A stretch of 64,000 nt of DNA from Brachionus koreanus (lineage: Eukaryota > Rotifera > Eurotatoria > Ploima > Brachionidae): contig PJRA01000077.1 in the NCBI GenBank assembly GCA_016987375.1, positions 484,448-548,447 of the forward strand. The letters run 5' to 3'. Below are positions 47,801 through 60,284 of this stretch, piece after piece. A model generated the notes under the pieces. The model did no database searches, was not told where the DNA came from, and saw nothing but the letters and a program-made list of their open reading frames with translations. How positions within the stretch are numbered: the stretch's first letter is position 1; each line of letters opens with the position of its first letter. The translations under genes and the position numbers were made by a program.

Positions 47801-48316
47801 GATTTTCTAGCGCTTTTTCGTCAAATTTCAACTGAATTCTTTCTAAATACTCTGGTTCACCGCTCACATCCAAATGATGGGTTTTATTTTCAACACATTT
47901 TTGAACCACTTGTTCACCATAAAAACGATACTTAAAATATTTTTATTTAATTTTTTTTTATTTAAAATAATTGAAAGCATCTTAATAATTACAGGTCCGA
48001 CACAATTTATTAGAAGACGCGTCTTCTGACACATTATTGTCACAGATTGTTCGTCATTAATGTCAACTATAATTTTTTCTATATGACTTAAGTCAATACC
48101 TTAATATTTAGAATAAAATCAAAAATTTAATTTTTTTCTAAATTAATTACCAAGTTCAGTAGATAACGAGTTGAGGACTTGATCAAGCTTTTGTTTGGAT
48201 CTTCCAGCTATTGCCCATGTTAGTTTTTCTCTGTTGCTTATTTGAGCTAGTTCTCTTACAACAAATTTGCCCGTATAACCACTGGCTCCGAATATCACTA
48301 TATCTAACCTAGACAT
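44899..48316 (-). CDS. SCCPDH: Saccharopine dehydrogenase-like oxidoreductase
   Basis: Ten exons join in phase to 431 residues (vertebrate ~429): 48151-48316, 47993-48099, 47720-47930, 47607-47656, 47428-47558, 47247-47373, 45397-45573, 45220-45343, 45083-45164, 44899-45019. The N-terminal Rossmann fold has VIFGASGYTGKFVVREL and AGRSKQKL. YRFYGEQVV, DVSGEPEYLE and GFDSVPADLGV are family hallmarks. A hydrophobic segment follows FMGSDKSVVQRTQ (RPYFTISNAFYTFVTILWGL). The C-terminus is GGVLTPGAAFRNTSLIDRL. The family is NAD(P)-type and lipid-droplet/membrane associated; true saccharopine activity is not expected. Intron 6 (45574-47246) is the only long one and holds a palindromic MITE and a transposase scrap. 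Confidence 0.95.
45985..46110 (+). pseudogene. Possible MULE-like transposase C-terminal scrap
   Basis: A short frame ends NQIEHPKPQGGRPSKNQL. The GRPxK end resembles the tail of MULE/SWIM-type transposases and the scrap at 51751-51936. It is intronic in SCCPDH on the opposite strand. Weak evidence. Confidence 0.3.
46432..46636. mobile_element. Palindromic MITE in SCCPDH intron 6
   Basis: Two inverted arms of about 63 bases are practically identical (left arm starts TAGTTGTGCAAAAATGGTTT; right arm is its complement ending ...CACAACTA). They enclose about 75 bases. TA at both outer ends suggests TA-target insertion. No coding capacity. Confidence 0.9.
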
Positions 48317-49318
48317 TTTTCTAAAAAAAAAACGTTTTTGTCAATACTTGTTTTATTTGAACATTTTCAATTTAATTAATTTTAAAATTATAATTATAGA
48401 ATTATCTGTGAATTTTTTCTCCATTAGATTTAAAAAAAAATTATTTTCTATATGTTAGAGTTTTAAATTTATGATTAATTTTTTTAAAATTATTAGCAAT
48501 TTTTTTCCAATTAGAAAAATATTTAAAAAATCTAATTTGAACTAAGCAGTAGTAGTAGTATGAGGGAACTGAAGTTTAGGGTGCACCTAAACCAGCGCGT
48601 TATGCGCTTAGCCGTTGAGCGAGCCATTTCAGTCGGGACCACATACTTAAAGCGTATTAAAGCTTACGCATCCATGCATCAGCTTGATTTTTTATTATAA
48701 AATTATTTGGCTTCTCTAGTGGTAATATTTCTAGCATGTCTGCTTTTTTTCATCAGTTATCTTTTACTAATGCTGTTCTCTTCTTTGAAGGGCAACATAT
48801 TCTATTAGTAATCCTTTGAAAAAACTGTATCTTACTTTTGGAGCATTGCATTTATTTTATTTTATTCGCAAAATTTTTTATTAAAAGATAAGATAATTTA
48901 ATAAAAAAAATTTAAATAAATTTTGATTTATAAACTAATAAATGTCTATTTTTAATTTGATTTTCGTGTTTTAATTTTATTTAAAATTTTTTTTTTTTTG
49001 AATGACCAAATGATTAGAAAATATTAAGAAATTCCTTTTAAAGAATGTAAAAAGAATTTTCAAAATTTAAAACAATAAAATTCAGCCATTTTGCTAGCCA
49101 CTTAAACATGGATATTGGAATACATTTAAATCCTTAGTAATTTTGATGGCCAAGTTAATATAATAAAACCAATAACTTGTCTCTGATGAGGTGGATGTAT
49201 CTTTTATTGAGTTAAATAGTCACAAATAATCTATTAAAATTTTTTTTCAAATTAAAATTTTATTGTAAAGCTAAAAATAATTTAAAATATTTTAAAAAAA
49301 TGCCACAACTAGTTTAGA
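48317..49318. other. Intergenic between SCCPDH and RGS22
   Basis: Contains the SCCPDH promoter side and a tRNA-like, GC-richer block with (AGT)n at about 48548-48640. Nothing else recognised. Confidence 0.45.
48548..48640 (-). repeat. Possible tRNA-derived SINE head
   Basis: The minus strand reads TGGCTCGCTCAACGGCTAAG, then GCGCATAACGCGCTGG and GGTGCACCC, ending in an ACTACTACTACT tract. The first part resembles a tRNA D-arm/A-box, and the GC content stands out from its surroundings. A canonical B-box is not clear. Confidence 0.35.
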
Positions 49319-52300
49319 TTAAACTACAAGTTGTGTTTTCAAAGCTTTTATATACTGATTGTATTTCCATTTATTCTAATTAATAAAAATTAAAAAAATT
49401 TTTCTTTTTTTTTTCATAAAAAAAATTCTCACATTCTGCTCGTCCATTGGCGAGTCTTCTTGTGAGGCCGCAGATGACAATCGTCTAGCACTATTAGGCC
49501 CATAATCTTTCATTTTTTTAAATGAACTAAATTCATCAAACAATTCCAGCTCTTTTCCTGATCGAATTTGGTTAAATTCGATCCAGTATGGCATCAAACA
49601 ATTGAAAACAATCAGCTTAAATAAATTGAAAAAAAAAAATTCTAATTTTAAATTTAAATTTTTAAACTAAAACGATAAAATTTAAAAATAAAATAAGTGA
49701 ATAGAAATCTAATCAACTAACATATGCATCCAAGAACAAATAAGGCGACAAATAGTCCTTTTGGTCAATAATATTCTCAGCTAGTTGTTCCGGTATGTCA
49801 ATTCTTGTTCTGGGTGGTATACGATTATTGATAAAACAGTCAATAACATGCTTCATTTTTTGAATAATAGGTCTTTCGTTTTCTGGATTTCGTTGATACA
49901 TATCTTTGTATTCTTGTACTTCTACCAAAAATTGAAGATCATTTACCAAATTGTTGTTCATCTCCAAGTCAAATGGATTGGCATCGTTTGGTATGGATTT
50001 ATATGTCAAAAATTTGCTAAACACTTTGACCGTAAAGCTATTTCTGAGCGCTTTACCAAAATTAATTATCATTTGTGACGAATACAACCATCTATTTTTT
50101 TTTATTTTCTAAAAAAATTTTTAAATAAAAATTTCTTTTTTTTTTCTTGAAAAGTAAAATAAAATTACATTATATTCTTTGTTAGTGGGATTCTTGTTTT
50201 TCAAATGCAAAACATCATCTACCACATCCATCATTTGAGTTCTATTTTTGAACACAGATCTTGATCTATAATCCGAATTGATGTACATTGGAATCCAATG
50301 AGTCTTTAGTTTGTTTTCAATGTGTTTCTTGGCCAAGATAATAAGTAAATTAGGTGGTATGTCTTGCAATATAACATTCCATCCTCCAATTTTTTCCAAT
50401 ATCTTTAAAAATAAATTATTTTAACCAGCATTTAATTAATATTTAAAAATTGATGCAAAGTACTAAATTTTGTGTTTCTTGATCAATTGGACTGTTCTTG
50501 GAAAATAGATATTTTTTATTTAAATAGAGTTTTTTCAATTTTTTAGCTTGTTCTTCGATTAAATCATGGTAGTTTGGATCAATGCGAGAATAGGCTTCAA
50601 TGTCCATCCAGCAGAGTATGTCTGTCAAAGCATTGTTTGACTCTAGGAATGATTTAAACATTTCAAAGTCTCTAGTGTTGGTAATTAGCTCGTTTAGATC
50701 GAAAAATTGTGATCTAGAAGTGGTGTTTCCATCTTCATCGATTAAACTTTGAAAGACAGAGGTTTTTTTGGGACTATGGGTGATTATGTTGGAATTAACA
50801 GATTTAGGCACCTTTTAAAACAAATTTAATTTTATTATTTCGAACAATTTTATACACAATTTTAATTACTATTTTTAATAGGCCCTGTTCAATAAGTTCA
50901 TCAATTTTCTTTGATTTTATGTTTATTGAACGTTCAATGTTTTCTATTTCATTCTTTAAATAAAAAATCAGCTTCATGTTTATTTTTATTTATTTTTAGA
51001 CAACAAGATAATTTAAAAAAAAATGATCAACGCAAATCAATTTTCATTTATCTTTGTTGTTTAATCTGTAAATCAATTTCCTGAATGATCCAAACTGTCA
51101 AGTTAATTTATTTAATTTAATATTTAGATTTGAGCTATACTTTTTTTTAAATTAATAGGAGATGTTTTTTAATTATTACTATATGGAAATTTAACTAATT
51201 TATATTTATTGTTACATTAAAAAAAAAAAAAAAAAATTTAAATTTATTAGGATTTTCATGACTTCGATTTAAAGAAATAATCGAAAAATTGGCTCTTAAG
51301 AGTATAACAAAGTTAACGGTTGTTTTGTACAGATTTTAGGATTTTATATACAAAAAAGAAAAATTTCACATGGTAAATTATTTATTTAATTAACTTTTTA
51401 AATCAAAAATTAATTTCTTTGAAGTTTATTTCATTACTGGCGAGTATTATCTAGCTTTTATTTAAATAAGCTAGTAGTTCCTCAGCCGTATGGACGATAT
51501 TTATTAAATTAATGAAATTGAGAAAGCTTTGGAAACTGGTAAATTCGTATGTAGCTTAGGCCTTAGATCAGCGATTGATTTGGACTGAGCTGCAAATCGC
51601 TACGTTTTTCTATGATCTTGAAAGAAAAAAATAAGCTCAAAGAAATTAATTTTGGTTGAATTTTTATTTTTTATTTAAAAGCCTAAAACCTATAAAAAAA
51701 ACAACCGTTAACCGTTAAATAATGGCAGATCTTCAAATACAACATATGAGATGAACAAACAAATGTGCAAAGATTATTTTTTGTCGGCACTTGTACATGC
51801 CAGGCACAAAAATTACATGTGGAAACACAGAATTGGCATCGCAAACAGTTCAGATATCAATCTAATTCAAGATTTCCCAGAAGCAGCGTATACCGTACCT
51901 CTAAATCAAATTCGTGGCGCAGGTAGACCATCATAAATGAAAAAGGCTTTGTTAAAATAAGCTTGCTTCTTAATTTTATAGATTGAATTTTTTCTATTAG
52001 ACATTAAATATTTTATTTGACAAATTAAATAAATAAATGTTACATTTAATTTAGTATTTTACTTTCAATTATATTTTACAAATTCATTTTTTATTAGACG
52101 GGTTAATATAGAGCCTAATATAAAAATGGTACTCCCAGAATATGATTTTGATGATGAAGATGAGTCAAGTTCTTCAGTTTTCATTATAAAAATCCTGAAA
52201 TGTTAGGGAAAACATGACAAAGCAGATAAAATTGATGCCAGAACTCTCAAGAAAGCAAAACAGTATCGTTACTTTGAGCCTTATGCTGACCGGTTAATAT

Positions 52301-55300
52301 GCGGCCTTTCTCATCCTTTTGCTACCAGAGTCAAATAATTTATTGCCAATTTGAAATTATTAAACAAAGATATTTTAAAATTTTATTATTAATTTATTAA
52401 TATTGCCAAATAGAACCAAAAAAATTGAAACACTTACATGATTAAAATAGTTCTCCTCTGTTTCCATAAAGACCTTCCAATCGTCATACAACGAGAGCAA
52501 AAGGTACTCTTCGATGGCGTCGAACGTGTCCTCATAAGTCGGAATAAAAATCGAATTGGCTTTTAGGGACACCAAACTTGTCTTGGCGCTGTTTTCATTG
52601 AAAAGATGGTGAATTTTAAGTCTCTCTGCTTTGGGACAGTCAATTGAATAGTTGGCTGACACGGACACATATTTACAATAAATATCCTAAATTTTTTAAA
52701 AATTAAATTGCTTAAAAAAAAAAACAAAACTAAAAATAAAATTTACCAAAGCTTTTTTTTTCACATCTTCTTGATTAAAGTTATCATCATAGAAAAGGTC
52801 TTTGTAATTAATCAATTCCAATAGACACTTTAGTCTATTTACAGCAAACTTAATTTTAAAATTTTAAAATACAAAAAAAAATACTATCAGTGAATTACAG
52901 TTTTATTTTTGTTTAATAAATATTTCATAAATATTTGTCCAGATATGTCCTGTTTGTAAATGGCTTCCAAATAAATTTCTTTATCCGAGTTGTTTCTCTG
53001 CTTTCCGATCCTGGCTTCCGAATTTTTCTGGTTCTCACACATGTCTTTGGCAATTTGAGTGGCACGGCTAATGGGCCGCTTCCATCCAACAGGTGGCGAT
53101 GTCTTAAATTCGTCTAGATCGTAGCCAACTAGCTCGTCTAGGTAGGCATTTGATCTTGGACGCATATTGAGGCTAGCGGCCATCGAAGCCTGGTCAAACT
53201 TTTGATTCGAACTCTTGGACAAAACAAATGAGTTGTTTTCCAATATTTTAACTTTGTTTGAATTTTTTTTCTTCAATTTTTGTGAGTCAGTTTGTTTGGT
53301 CAAGTTGTTTTTGAGATTAAATTTGATGCGCAGAGATTTGTCTACATTTTCGGCATCTAGATCACTAAGAACTTGATTTTGTTTGCCCAGCGCCTTTTGT
53401 GTGTAATAAGACGGGTACTTTTTTTGAACGTAGTCCTTGAACGAGCTCATTCGGATGCAGTATTTTGGCCACCAATAGTCTATCAATGACTTGAGGACTT
53501 TTTTCTGAACTTTCTGCGTCAAATTTTCATAGGACCAGAACTCGATATTGTTTTCATACTGTGCGTACAGCTCGTAGTATTTGGCCTTGCGACTACCAGT
53601 GTTCTTTCTGTCGTAGTCTCCTCTCAGCCGATTTAGAATATTCGGTCTGTTATAATTTGATTTAAGGTATTTTATGTAACTTTAAAAAAAAATTATTTTT
53701 TAATTTAAACAGCTAATGGCAAAATTTAAGACAATTGATGGACATAATTTACAGCTAGTTGTTGAGAAACCTCAGGGCCTGAACAGTTCTCTTGGAAACT
53801 AAGAAAATTTTGTTTCTAGGAAAGCATGTTTGTCATTTTATTTTGTTTTTTCCCTAAAAGAAAATGTCTACTTTTTAATTTGAGCTTTGAAATAAAAAAG
53901 TTTTTAATTAACATTAAGAATTTTACTAATTAAATTTTTTGCATAGTATTAAAGATATAAAATTTTTTTGTCAGTTTTTGATTTTAAACTGTCAATTTAT
54001 GCATTTTTTCCTAGTCTTTATTAAATTCTAAATTAATAACTAGAAGTAATCTCAAAAAAACAATAAAAGTATTTAAGGATAGCTTTTATTGATTGAAAAA
54101 ATTTAATTATTTTTTCAAGACACGAATTTATTGAAATATTTATTACAGGAAACAAGTTTAGTTAAAATTGTAAATTGATCTGTAATTCTTATTTTTTTAA
54201 TATACCATTAGGTATTGTTAATTTGAATGAGTTAACAGTCGACAAAAAAATAATTTTTTTTTATTTAATAACCCAATATATTTTTAAAATATTTGTTTTT
54301 GATTGTCTAGTTTTAAATTTTAAATTATGTAAAAATAAAATTTATTTAAAAAAAAAAATTTGATTTAATTTAGAAAGCCTTTTGACTAGGAATAAAAATC
54401 AAATTTTTGATTGTGAAAAAACTTTCAGCCTTCTTCAAATTGGTCTAGGTAAGTAAAATGTCATTGTTTAAGAAAATGAGCCTAACAAAGATCAGGAATT
54501 TTGGTTAGATGGGGTCCCTTTGAGCTCTTTTATTTGTTTTAAGGTTATCTTGAAGAAACAAACCAAGCCGCTCATTTCTGTTATCATAATTTCGAAAAAA
54601 GATCTACTTTTCATCACAAGTAATCATCTGTCTAAAAAACCGTTTATCTAGAGGATTTTTTTAAGTAGTTTCCTACAAATTCATAAAGTCTGTCAAATCA
54701 TAAAGAACAACTGGGCAACGTCTGTTAGCTTTGTTAATCAAATTAAGGTGGCAATATATTGTCGATTGTGATGAGTAAAGGTCATTTGATAATTGGTAAA
54801 AACAAACTTGCACATCATTTTTCTACTTTTTCTTGACAACTTTTTTTTTTCTTCCAATAATGACGTAACAGTAGCAAAATTTCAATTTATAAAATTTTTT
54901 ATAATTAAAATATATTTATTTTATTTAATTTTGAAATTATTTTTTTTTATTAATTTTTGATATATGAGGTCTACACAAGTTTTTTTGTCAATAAATAATA
55001 AAAATAATTAAATAAGCAAAGAGTTAGACATATCAATTTGAAGAGCATTCAATTGCTGTTATTTTAAAATATAAAATGACTTGAACATGTTTCACAGTGA
55101 TCAATAAATAAAAGATTAGTGTTGGGATCCGTAAACACGGTGAGTAAACCGGCCAAAATTTTTTTGGGCAATGTGAAATTTCATACAAAACTTTCAATAC
55201 AAAAAGCAAAAAATCTTATAACTTTTGTTCTAATAGCCATAGATTTGTTTTGCAGGTGAAACAACTGTTGTTTCACCTATTACAGAAGTATGCAAAATTC

Positions 55301-57913
55301 CACTCAATATAATAATATTTAAAATAAATCGCAATCAATTTACACTTTGTTTCATTTACAAAACAAATTTATGGCTATTAGAACAAAAGTTATAAGATTT
55401 TTTGCTTTTTGTATGAAATTTCACCACGTCATTTTTTGGCAAAAATTAAGAATCAAAGACAATTTAAATAATTTGAAATATTTTTTGAAATTTTTTTTAT
55501 AACACAAAATCTTTTTATGATCAAAAAAATAAAGATTTGTAAAGACTTTCTAAAATTTTGACGAAATAAAAAAAATGAAAAAAGAACACTTTTGTGAATA
55601 CAAATGAATTATTTATAGACTGAGTTTCAAAGTAGTTCTAAAGTCAAGTCAAAAGACTTTTGCTATTTTTATAAAAATTAAACTTTTTTTTTCATTTTTT
55701 AACATTGCCAGAACTGGGCGCTAATTAAATTAAATAAATAATGTGATTTAAAATTTGTAGAATTACAGAGATTTTAAAATCTAAAATATTTAACCTTTTC
55801 AAAAACGCTAAATTTTATGATTGAACATAATATATAGTATTTTTTCGGCTCCAAAATATGTTAGGTAAGTGTTTATAGAGAAAAATCTTTGCGTCTTTGA
55901 AAAAGATGAGAGTATAATTACTGGTAGAGGAGCAATTTCATTGACAATAATGGTGTCTTAAGAAGTTTGGTGAAATTTGGAAAATGGAAGTGACTTTTCT
56001 AAAATAAATTTTTGACTAGTGTTTGCAGGAAACAAAAATAACCCACACTCTTATTTTATCAATAAAAATCCAATAATGTAGTCACAAATTTTGTCTCAAA
56101 AATACAAACAACAAAAAAATTTGCCAAAAACCTACTTGTTTTTTTCTTTTTGATTTATCAAAGTGGACAACTTTTCGATATCTATCCAAATTTTAAAGTA
56201 AATAAATGCATCATTTTCTTTCAAGTAAATCTTAAAATTTTCCAATTCCTGTTTTCGCAGGTGTATTTCCTGAAAATGTTTCGAGTCAGTCAATCTATAA
56301 CAAAAAAAAAATTAAAAACAATTAATTTTAAAATTAGCTAATTTTAAAAACAAATTGCTTGGTAACATAAAAAAAAATAAGCTTACTCGTAGGGCTCATC
56401 CTCGAATTCGAGGGTGAAATTTTTTTCATCCATAGCCTGCTTTGTTTGCTCAACATCAGCCAAATTAAAATCTTTATAATAAGTCAAACGACTGCTTGTT
56501 TTATTTTTGCCAAATTGGCTTATATCAATCTGGTCTCTCTCTCTCTTAGATGAAAAACTGTACCTGTACTGTTTTTCAATATTAACAGCAGAAGTCTTGT
56601 CACTTTTAACTGACTCATTATAGTCACTAAGAGCTTGATTCAAGACCGAACGCACTAAAATATTGGCCATTTCATTCACTGAATTAACCACTGTTATCTT
56701 TTGGCTAGTGACCACCGGCGCTTCTTCCACTTTGCTTTGACTTTCATTTTTTTGACTAATTATGAGCGATGTTTTCATTTTAAATTCATTAATCGACTTG
56801 TAGAACTCTTTGTCATGGTCTATTAGGTAAAAATTGCTATCCTCTCGGGTTCTAGCTGATTGACAGGAATCAGTCAAATCCTCCGTACTTTCTGTGCGAA
56901 AAAATTCGTCCTCATACTCATCGTTATTTGTTTTGTCCATATTTTTTTCATTAGACTTCAATAATTGCAAGCTAGCATCTTTGGTTTCCATTTGATCATC
57001 GTGGCTTTTAAATTCATACAATTTTTCCAGATCATTTTTAGCATTACTTAAATAAATTAAATAAAAATATTTTGATTTTTTTTTGAATATTTTTACAATG
57101 GATTTAGCTCCATTTCTAGTAATTCATCATCAATTTCCAATTTGATTAATTTTAATTTTTTTGTTATTTCATCTTCATTTTGTTTAACTTTTAAAAAAAT
57201 AAAATAAATTTTAAAATTTTTTTTTTTTTTGTCAAAACCTTCATTATTAAACATGGCACATTGAGCTAAAATCATAGCTAGCTTAAATTCACTGTAAAGT
57301 TCACTTTGAAGAAAAAGAGTGAGACGTCTGTAGCGCAACCATTTCATGCTAAAAGGCTTTTTAAGAACATTGACCGAATATCTTGTTTTAACAACAGGTA
57401 TTTTTGATTCAGCCGCAGCTTTTAGATCCTTTAAATTGGACGGTTCGAGTCGAGACTCGATTCTGATCAAGTCCAGGTCTTTGAACGCATGATTGCCTGC
57501 CTGGGTCAGCAACTCCCGCTGCCTGTCAGTCTCCGAGCCGTCCGGGTTTTTTTTAATTATCGATTTGAGCTGAAATTCTAAATTTTTTTTCACCATTTCA
57601 GCAGTGGTCTCCACTTGTCTAATTGCAGGTCTGTCCAATCCAATTTTTATGAGCTCATTGATTTTATTGTCTTTTAAAGCAGAGTTGTCCGTGTCTACAT
57701 ACTCCAAGTCACCAGAGATAAAGTTGAATTTTATGCGTTCGCCAAGGCTCGGGTTTAAAAGAAACTCGTTGAAATAGTCCACAAAAAGATTGTTAGTGGC
57801 CAGCAAATCCTCCTTTATTTTGCTAATTTTAGTTTAAATTTTTTTTCGCTTTTAGTCAAAAGGCTTACAAATTTTTGGCTTGAATCGACCAATTCAAAAG
57901 AGCTTTTCTCCAT
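49319..57913 (-). CDS. RGS22: RGS22-like multi-RGS-domain protein
   Basis: RGS22 is a testis/cilium-associated protein with several RGS folds that binds G-alpha subunits. Fourteen phase-consistent exons (1317 residues; human ~1260): 57869-57913, 57239-57812, 57097-57187, 56387-57046, 56136-56294, 52899-53679, 52747-52848, 52438-52686, 50870-50953, 50464-50811, 50169-50402, 49722-50108, 49433-49615, 49319-49375. The N-terminus EDLLATNNLFVDYFNEFL matches RGS22. RGS-like segments start near residues ~465 (FKIYLKENDAFIYFKIWIDI), ~830 (DAIEEYLLLSLYDDWKVF), ~940 (FEMFKSFLESNNALTDILCW) and ~1095 (FSKFLTYKSI...). Introns 5 and 8 are long and carry transposon debris. The small exon 50870-50953 could also begin at an ATG at 50975, so two genes are possible but less likely. 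Confidence 0.84.
51313..51717. mobile_element. MITE with terminal inverted repeats in RGS22 intron 8
   Basis: Left end TTAACGGTTGTTTTGTACAG (51313) and right end complement (CCTAAAACC...AACAACCGTTAA, ~51681-51711) are imperfect inverted repeats of about 30 bases. The right end carries a small ACCGTTA duplication. No coding capacity inside. Confidence 0.65.
51751..51980 (+). pseudogene. MULE-like transposase C-terminal fragment
   Basis: A 61-codon frame reads HARHKNYMWKHRIGIANSSD and ends IRGAGRPS, followed after a stop by KKALLK. The GRPxxxKKALL end is typical of MULE-type transposases in invertebrates as I recall them. It lies in RGS22 intron 8 on the opposite strand. Confidence 0.4.
52090..52340 (+). 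pseudogene. Unassigned coding-like fragment in RGS22 intron 8
   Basis: Two frames in succession look protein-like: MVLPEYDFDDEDESSSSVF and, shifted by one base, KIDARTLKKAKQYRYFEPYA then DRLICGLSHPFATRVK before a stop. Composition is richer in G/C than the intron around it. Probably transposon-derived; family not recognised. Confidence 0.35.
54400..54860 (-). pseudogene. mariner-like transposase relic (N-terminal/first catalytic Asp region)
   Basis: The minus strand reads LYSSQSTIYCHLNLINKANR (helix-turn-helix end), VVLYDLTDFMNL and RFFRQMITCDEK followed by IFFRNYDNRNERLGLF. This corresponds to the mariner text TIxRHL...HELT...RIVTGDEKWIxYDN. It is broken by stops and lies in RGS22 intron 5. 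A second, shorter copy is at 58860-59010. Confidence 0.78.
55173..55424. mobile_element. Palindromic MITE in RGS22 intron 5
   Basis: Inverted arms of about 70 bases share GTGAAATTTCATAC, AAAGCAAAAAATCTTATAAC and TTTTGTTCTAATAGCCAT. A small perfect inner palindrome (GGTGAAACAACTGTTGTTTC, near 55255) lies beside the left arm. The left arm has a 14-base insertion relative to the right. No coding capacity. Confidence 0.9.
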
Positions 57914-58859
57914 TTTTTAACAAAACATTTAATGTTATCAGTTTTTATCCCAAATATTCTAAAGCTTTAATTATAATGAGTTAAATTAAAAAAAGAAAAT
58001 TTATTTTTCAAACAACATAATAGAAATAACAACAAAGAATATTTTTTTTTTAATTTTTATTTTTATTTTATTTCTAAAATTTTATTAAATGAATTTAAAA
58101 AAAAAAAAATTTTAGAAAGCAAAGAGAAATAAATCTCTCAAGCAACAGTTGTGTTTAATTTTGATTTTTTCTAAGTTATGTAATTTAATTAATTGAATTA
58201 GTTGTGTTGGGGCAAGTGATTAGTTTTATTAAGTTGTTTGGGAGAGAATGGTAAAAGGCCAAGTAAAGAGTCGTCCGTCTCATCGGTCTGTCAAGTGATT
58301 TCTCTTTTCTATACTTTAATCTAATGGCTGTTGGAATTATTTACGATTGTTTATATCTTAGGTAAACAATTTATTCAAAATTATGCCGTAATTTTTTATT
58401 GTTCATAAAAGCTGTTGTTAAGCATTTTTAAGTATTGTCAAATTAGCTTAAAATAAAATTAGTTTGCTAAAAAATTAAGTATTCAATTAGCTAATTAACT
58501 CTTTTAGGCTTTTTTTTTTAATAATTAAAATTTTAAACAGGTAACATAGTTTCACTATTTTTCAAACAAATAAATAATATTTCTTTAAATAAATAGAATT
58601 TTTAAGAAAACAATTTATTTTTCATGAAATATTCACAGATCATAAGCCTAAAGCTAAAACGTTTCTCCAGTGACAAACGAATTAATTCAAACATCAAAAT
58701 TAAATTCTATCAAAAAAGATTTTTAAAGAAATCAAAAAAATATTTTTCAAATTATTTAAAGTAGAATATAACATATAGTAGCAGTTGGTAAACTTATGGG
58801 ATATGGTGGAGCTGAATATGTAACTGGACGAAGGCTGTTACATCACAGAACATCATCAT
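57914..58859. other. Intergenic stretch upstream of RGS22
   Basis: Promoter side of RGS22. AT-rich, nothing recognised. Confidence 0.4.
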
Positions 58860-59010
58860 TTTTTTAAACCTCCATTTTCAACAACCATTTATTTCTTTTA
58901 TGATAATTTGGAAAATGCATTCACTTTTCATCACAAGTAATGATTTGTGTAAAAAAAGGTTCATCTAGATAATTTTTTTTAAGTAGTTTTTGCAGAATAA
59001 ATTTTCAATT
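58860..59010 (-). pseudogene. mariner-like transposase relic, second copy
   Basis: The minus strand reads LQKLLKKNYLDEPFFTQIIT then CDEK, HFPNYHKRNKWLLKMEV. It aligns with the relic at 54400-54860 (LDKRFFRQMITCDEK), so both derive from one mariner lineage. Confidence 0.7.
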
Positions 59011-59269
59011 GTATCTTTATCTTTATTAAAATTTAAACAAGTGCTAAAAGAATTTTATTTCACTAAATGAATTGTACGTAAAAATTGACCAAATCAGTGA
59101 CAAGTAAAAAAAATTGAGATCAAAATGTTATCTGGTCAAATTGAGTGTGCTAATCACGAATATCAACTTGATTTCTGTTTTGGACGTAGTTAAAATGTTG
59201 GCTGACCGGTGGCTTGACCACGAGCCAGTCTGTTTTATTAAAATTAAATAAGAAAAAGTTTCAAAAGCT

Positions 59270-59660
59270 GATATTAAGCAGCTATTTTGGTTCTATTTAT
59301 GCTGGAAGTTCTAGTGCCAAGGCGTATTGTTGTTCGGGTCGTACCGACTTTGTGATCACCAAAAAAATTGGTCATTTTTTAAAAGATAAAAAATGAAGAA
59401 AATTTTTGTGATCAAATAATAAAAATCTAAATAAATTAATTTTAAAAAAATTCTTCTTTTTGGTGCTTTTTTGCTATGTTCAATTTAACACTTATTTCTT
59501 TCCTCATCAATTCTTCACATATATTCGATGCTACTGGGTTGGTATGCTTACTTAAGGCTTTTTTGAAAATCATCTTGGTCTCGTTTGAGATCGGTAGCCA
59601 AGGCATGGCTTGTTCCTTATAATTGTCTCTTACATTACTAAAATATACTTGTTAATATCG
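59270..59660. other. Unassigned coding-like fragments
   Basis: The plus strand at 59270-59396 reads SSYFGSIYAGSSSAKAYCCS then GRTDFVITKKIG. The minus strand at about 59640-59460 reads SNVRDNYKEQAMPWLPISNE and PVASNICEELMRKEISVKL. Both look like eroded protein, probably from transposons; neither family is recognised. Confidence 0.3.
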
Positions 59661-60284
59661 TTGGTCAAATCTTAATCTAATTCTTCATCTTCAATCGATT
59701 CATTCTCTAATTATTAGCATTCAATTTAGGATTCATATATCAAAATAATAAAAAATTTATGAAATATTAATTTTTTGTTTTTCAAATAATGTAAACATTA
59801 TATGATCATTTATTTATTTTTGTAAACATAAATGATCAAACTTGAAAAATTTAAAAATGTAATTCTATTGAGCATTTTAAAACCATTGTATCTAAGCATG
59901 GACCAAAAATTCAAAAAATCCTTATCCCTCATTTTGATAGAACAAATTAATAGACACATAATTTAATGAAGAACATTTATTCTTGTTCACTTTAAACATA
60001 TAATTTAGCTTAAAGTTTAAATAAAATTTAAATTATTATTTAAATAAAAGTAATATCTGTTAATTGTTACTAAATTTTAATCAAATTACGCTAATTAACA
60101 TAAAAACAAAGCCTTTTTATTTAAACATTTTCAAATTTTTTTTAGCAAATTTTTCCAAATTATTTTCTAATAAAATAATGTAAAAATTGATTAAACCAAG
60201 TTATTTTTTTTAATTACAAACAAAAACAGAAAAAAACAAAAATTGTTGAAATTGATTTCTAGCTACCAACAATTACATTTACTA

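Noticed and set aside
57188..57238. Continuous frame across RGS22 intron 2
   Set aside because: The 51-base intron keeps frame, but the inserted text is a Lys/Phe low-complexity run with a standard acceptor; better treated as an intron.
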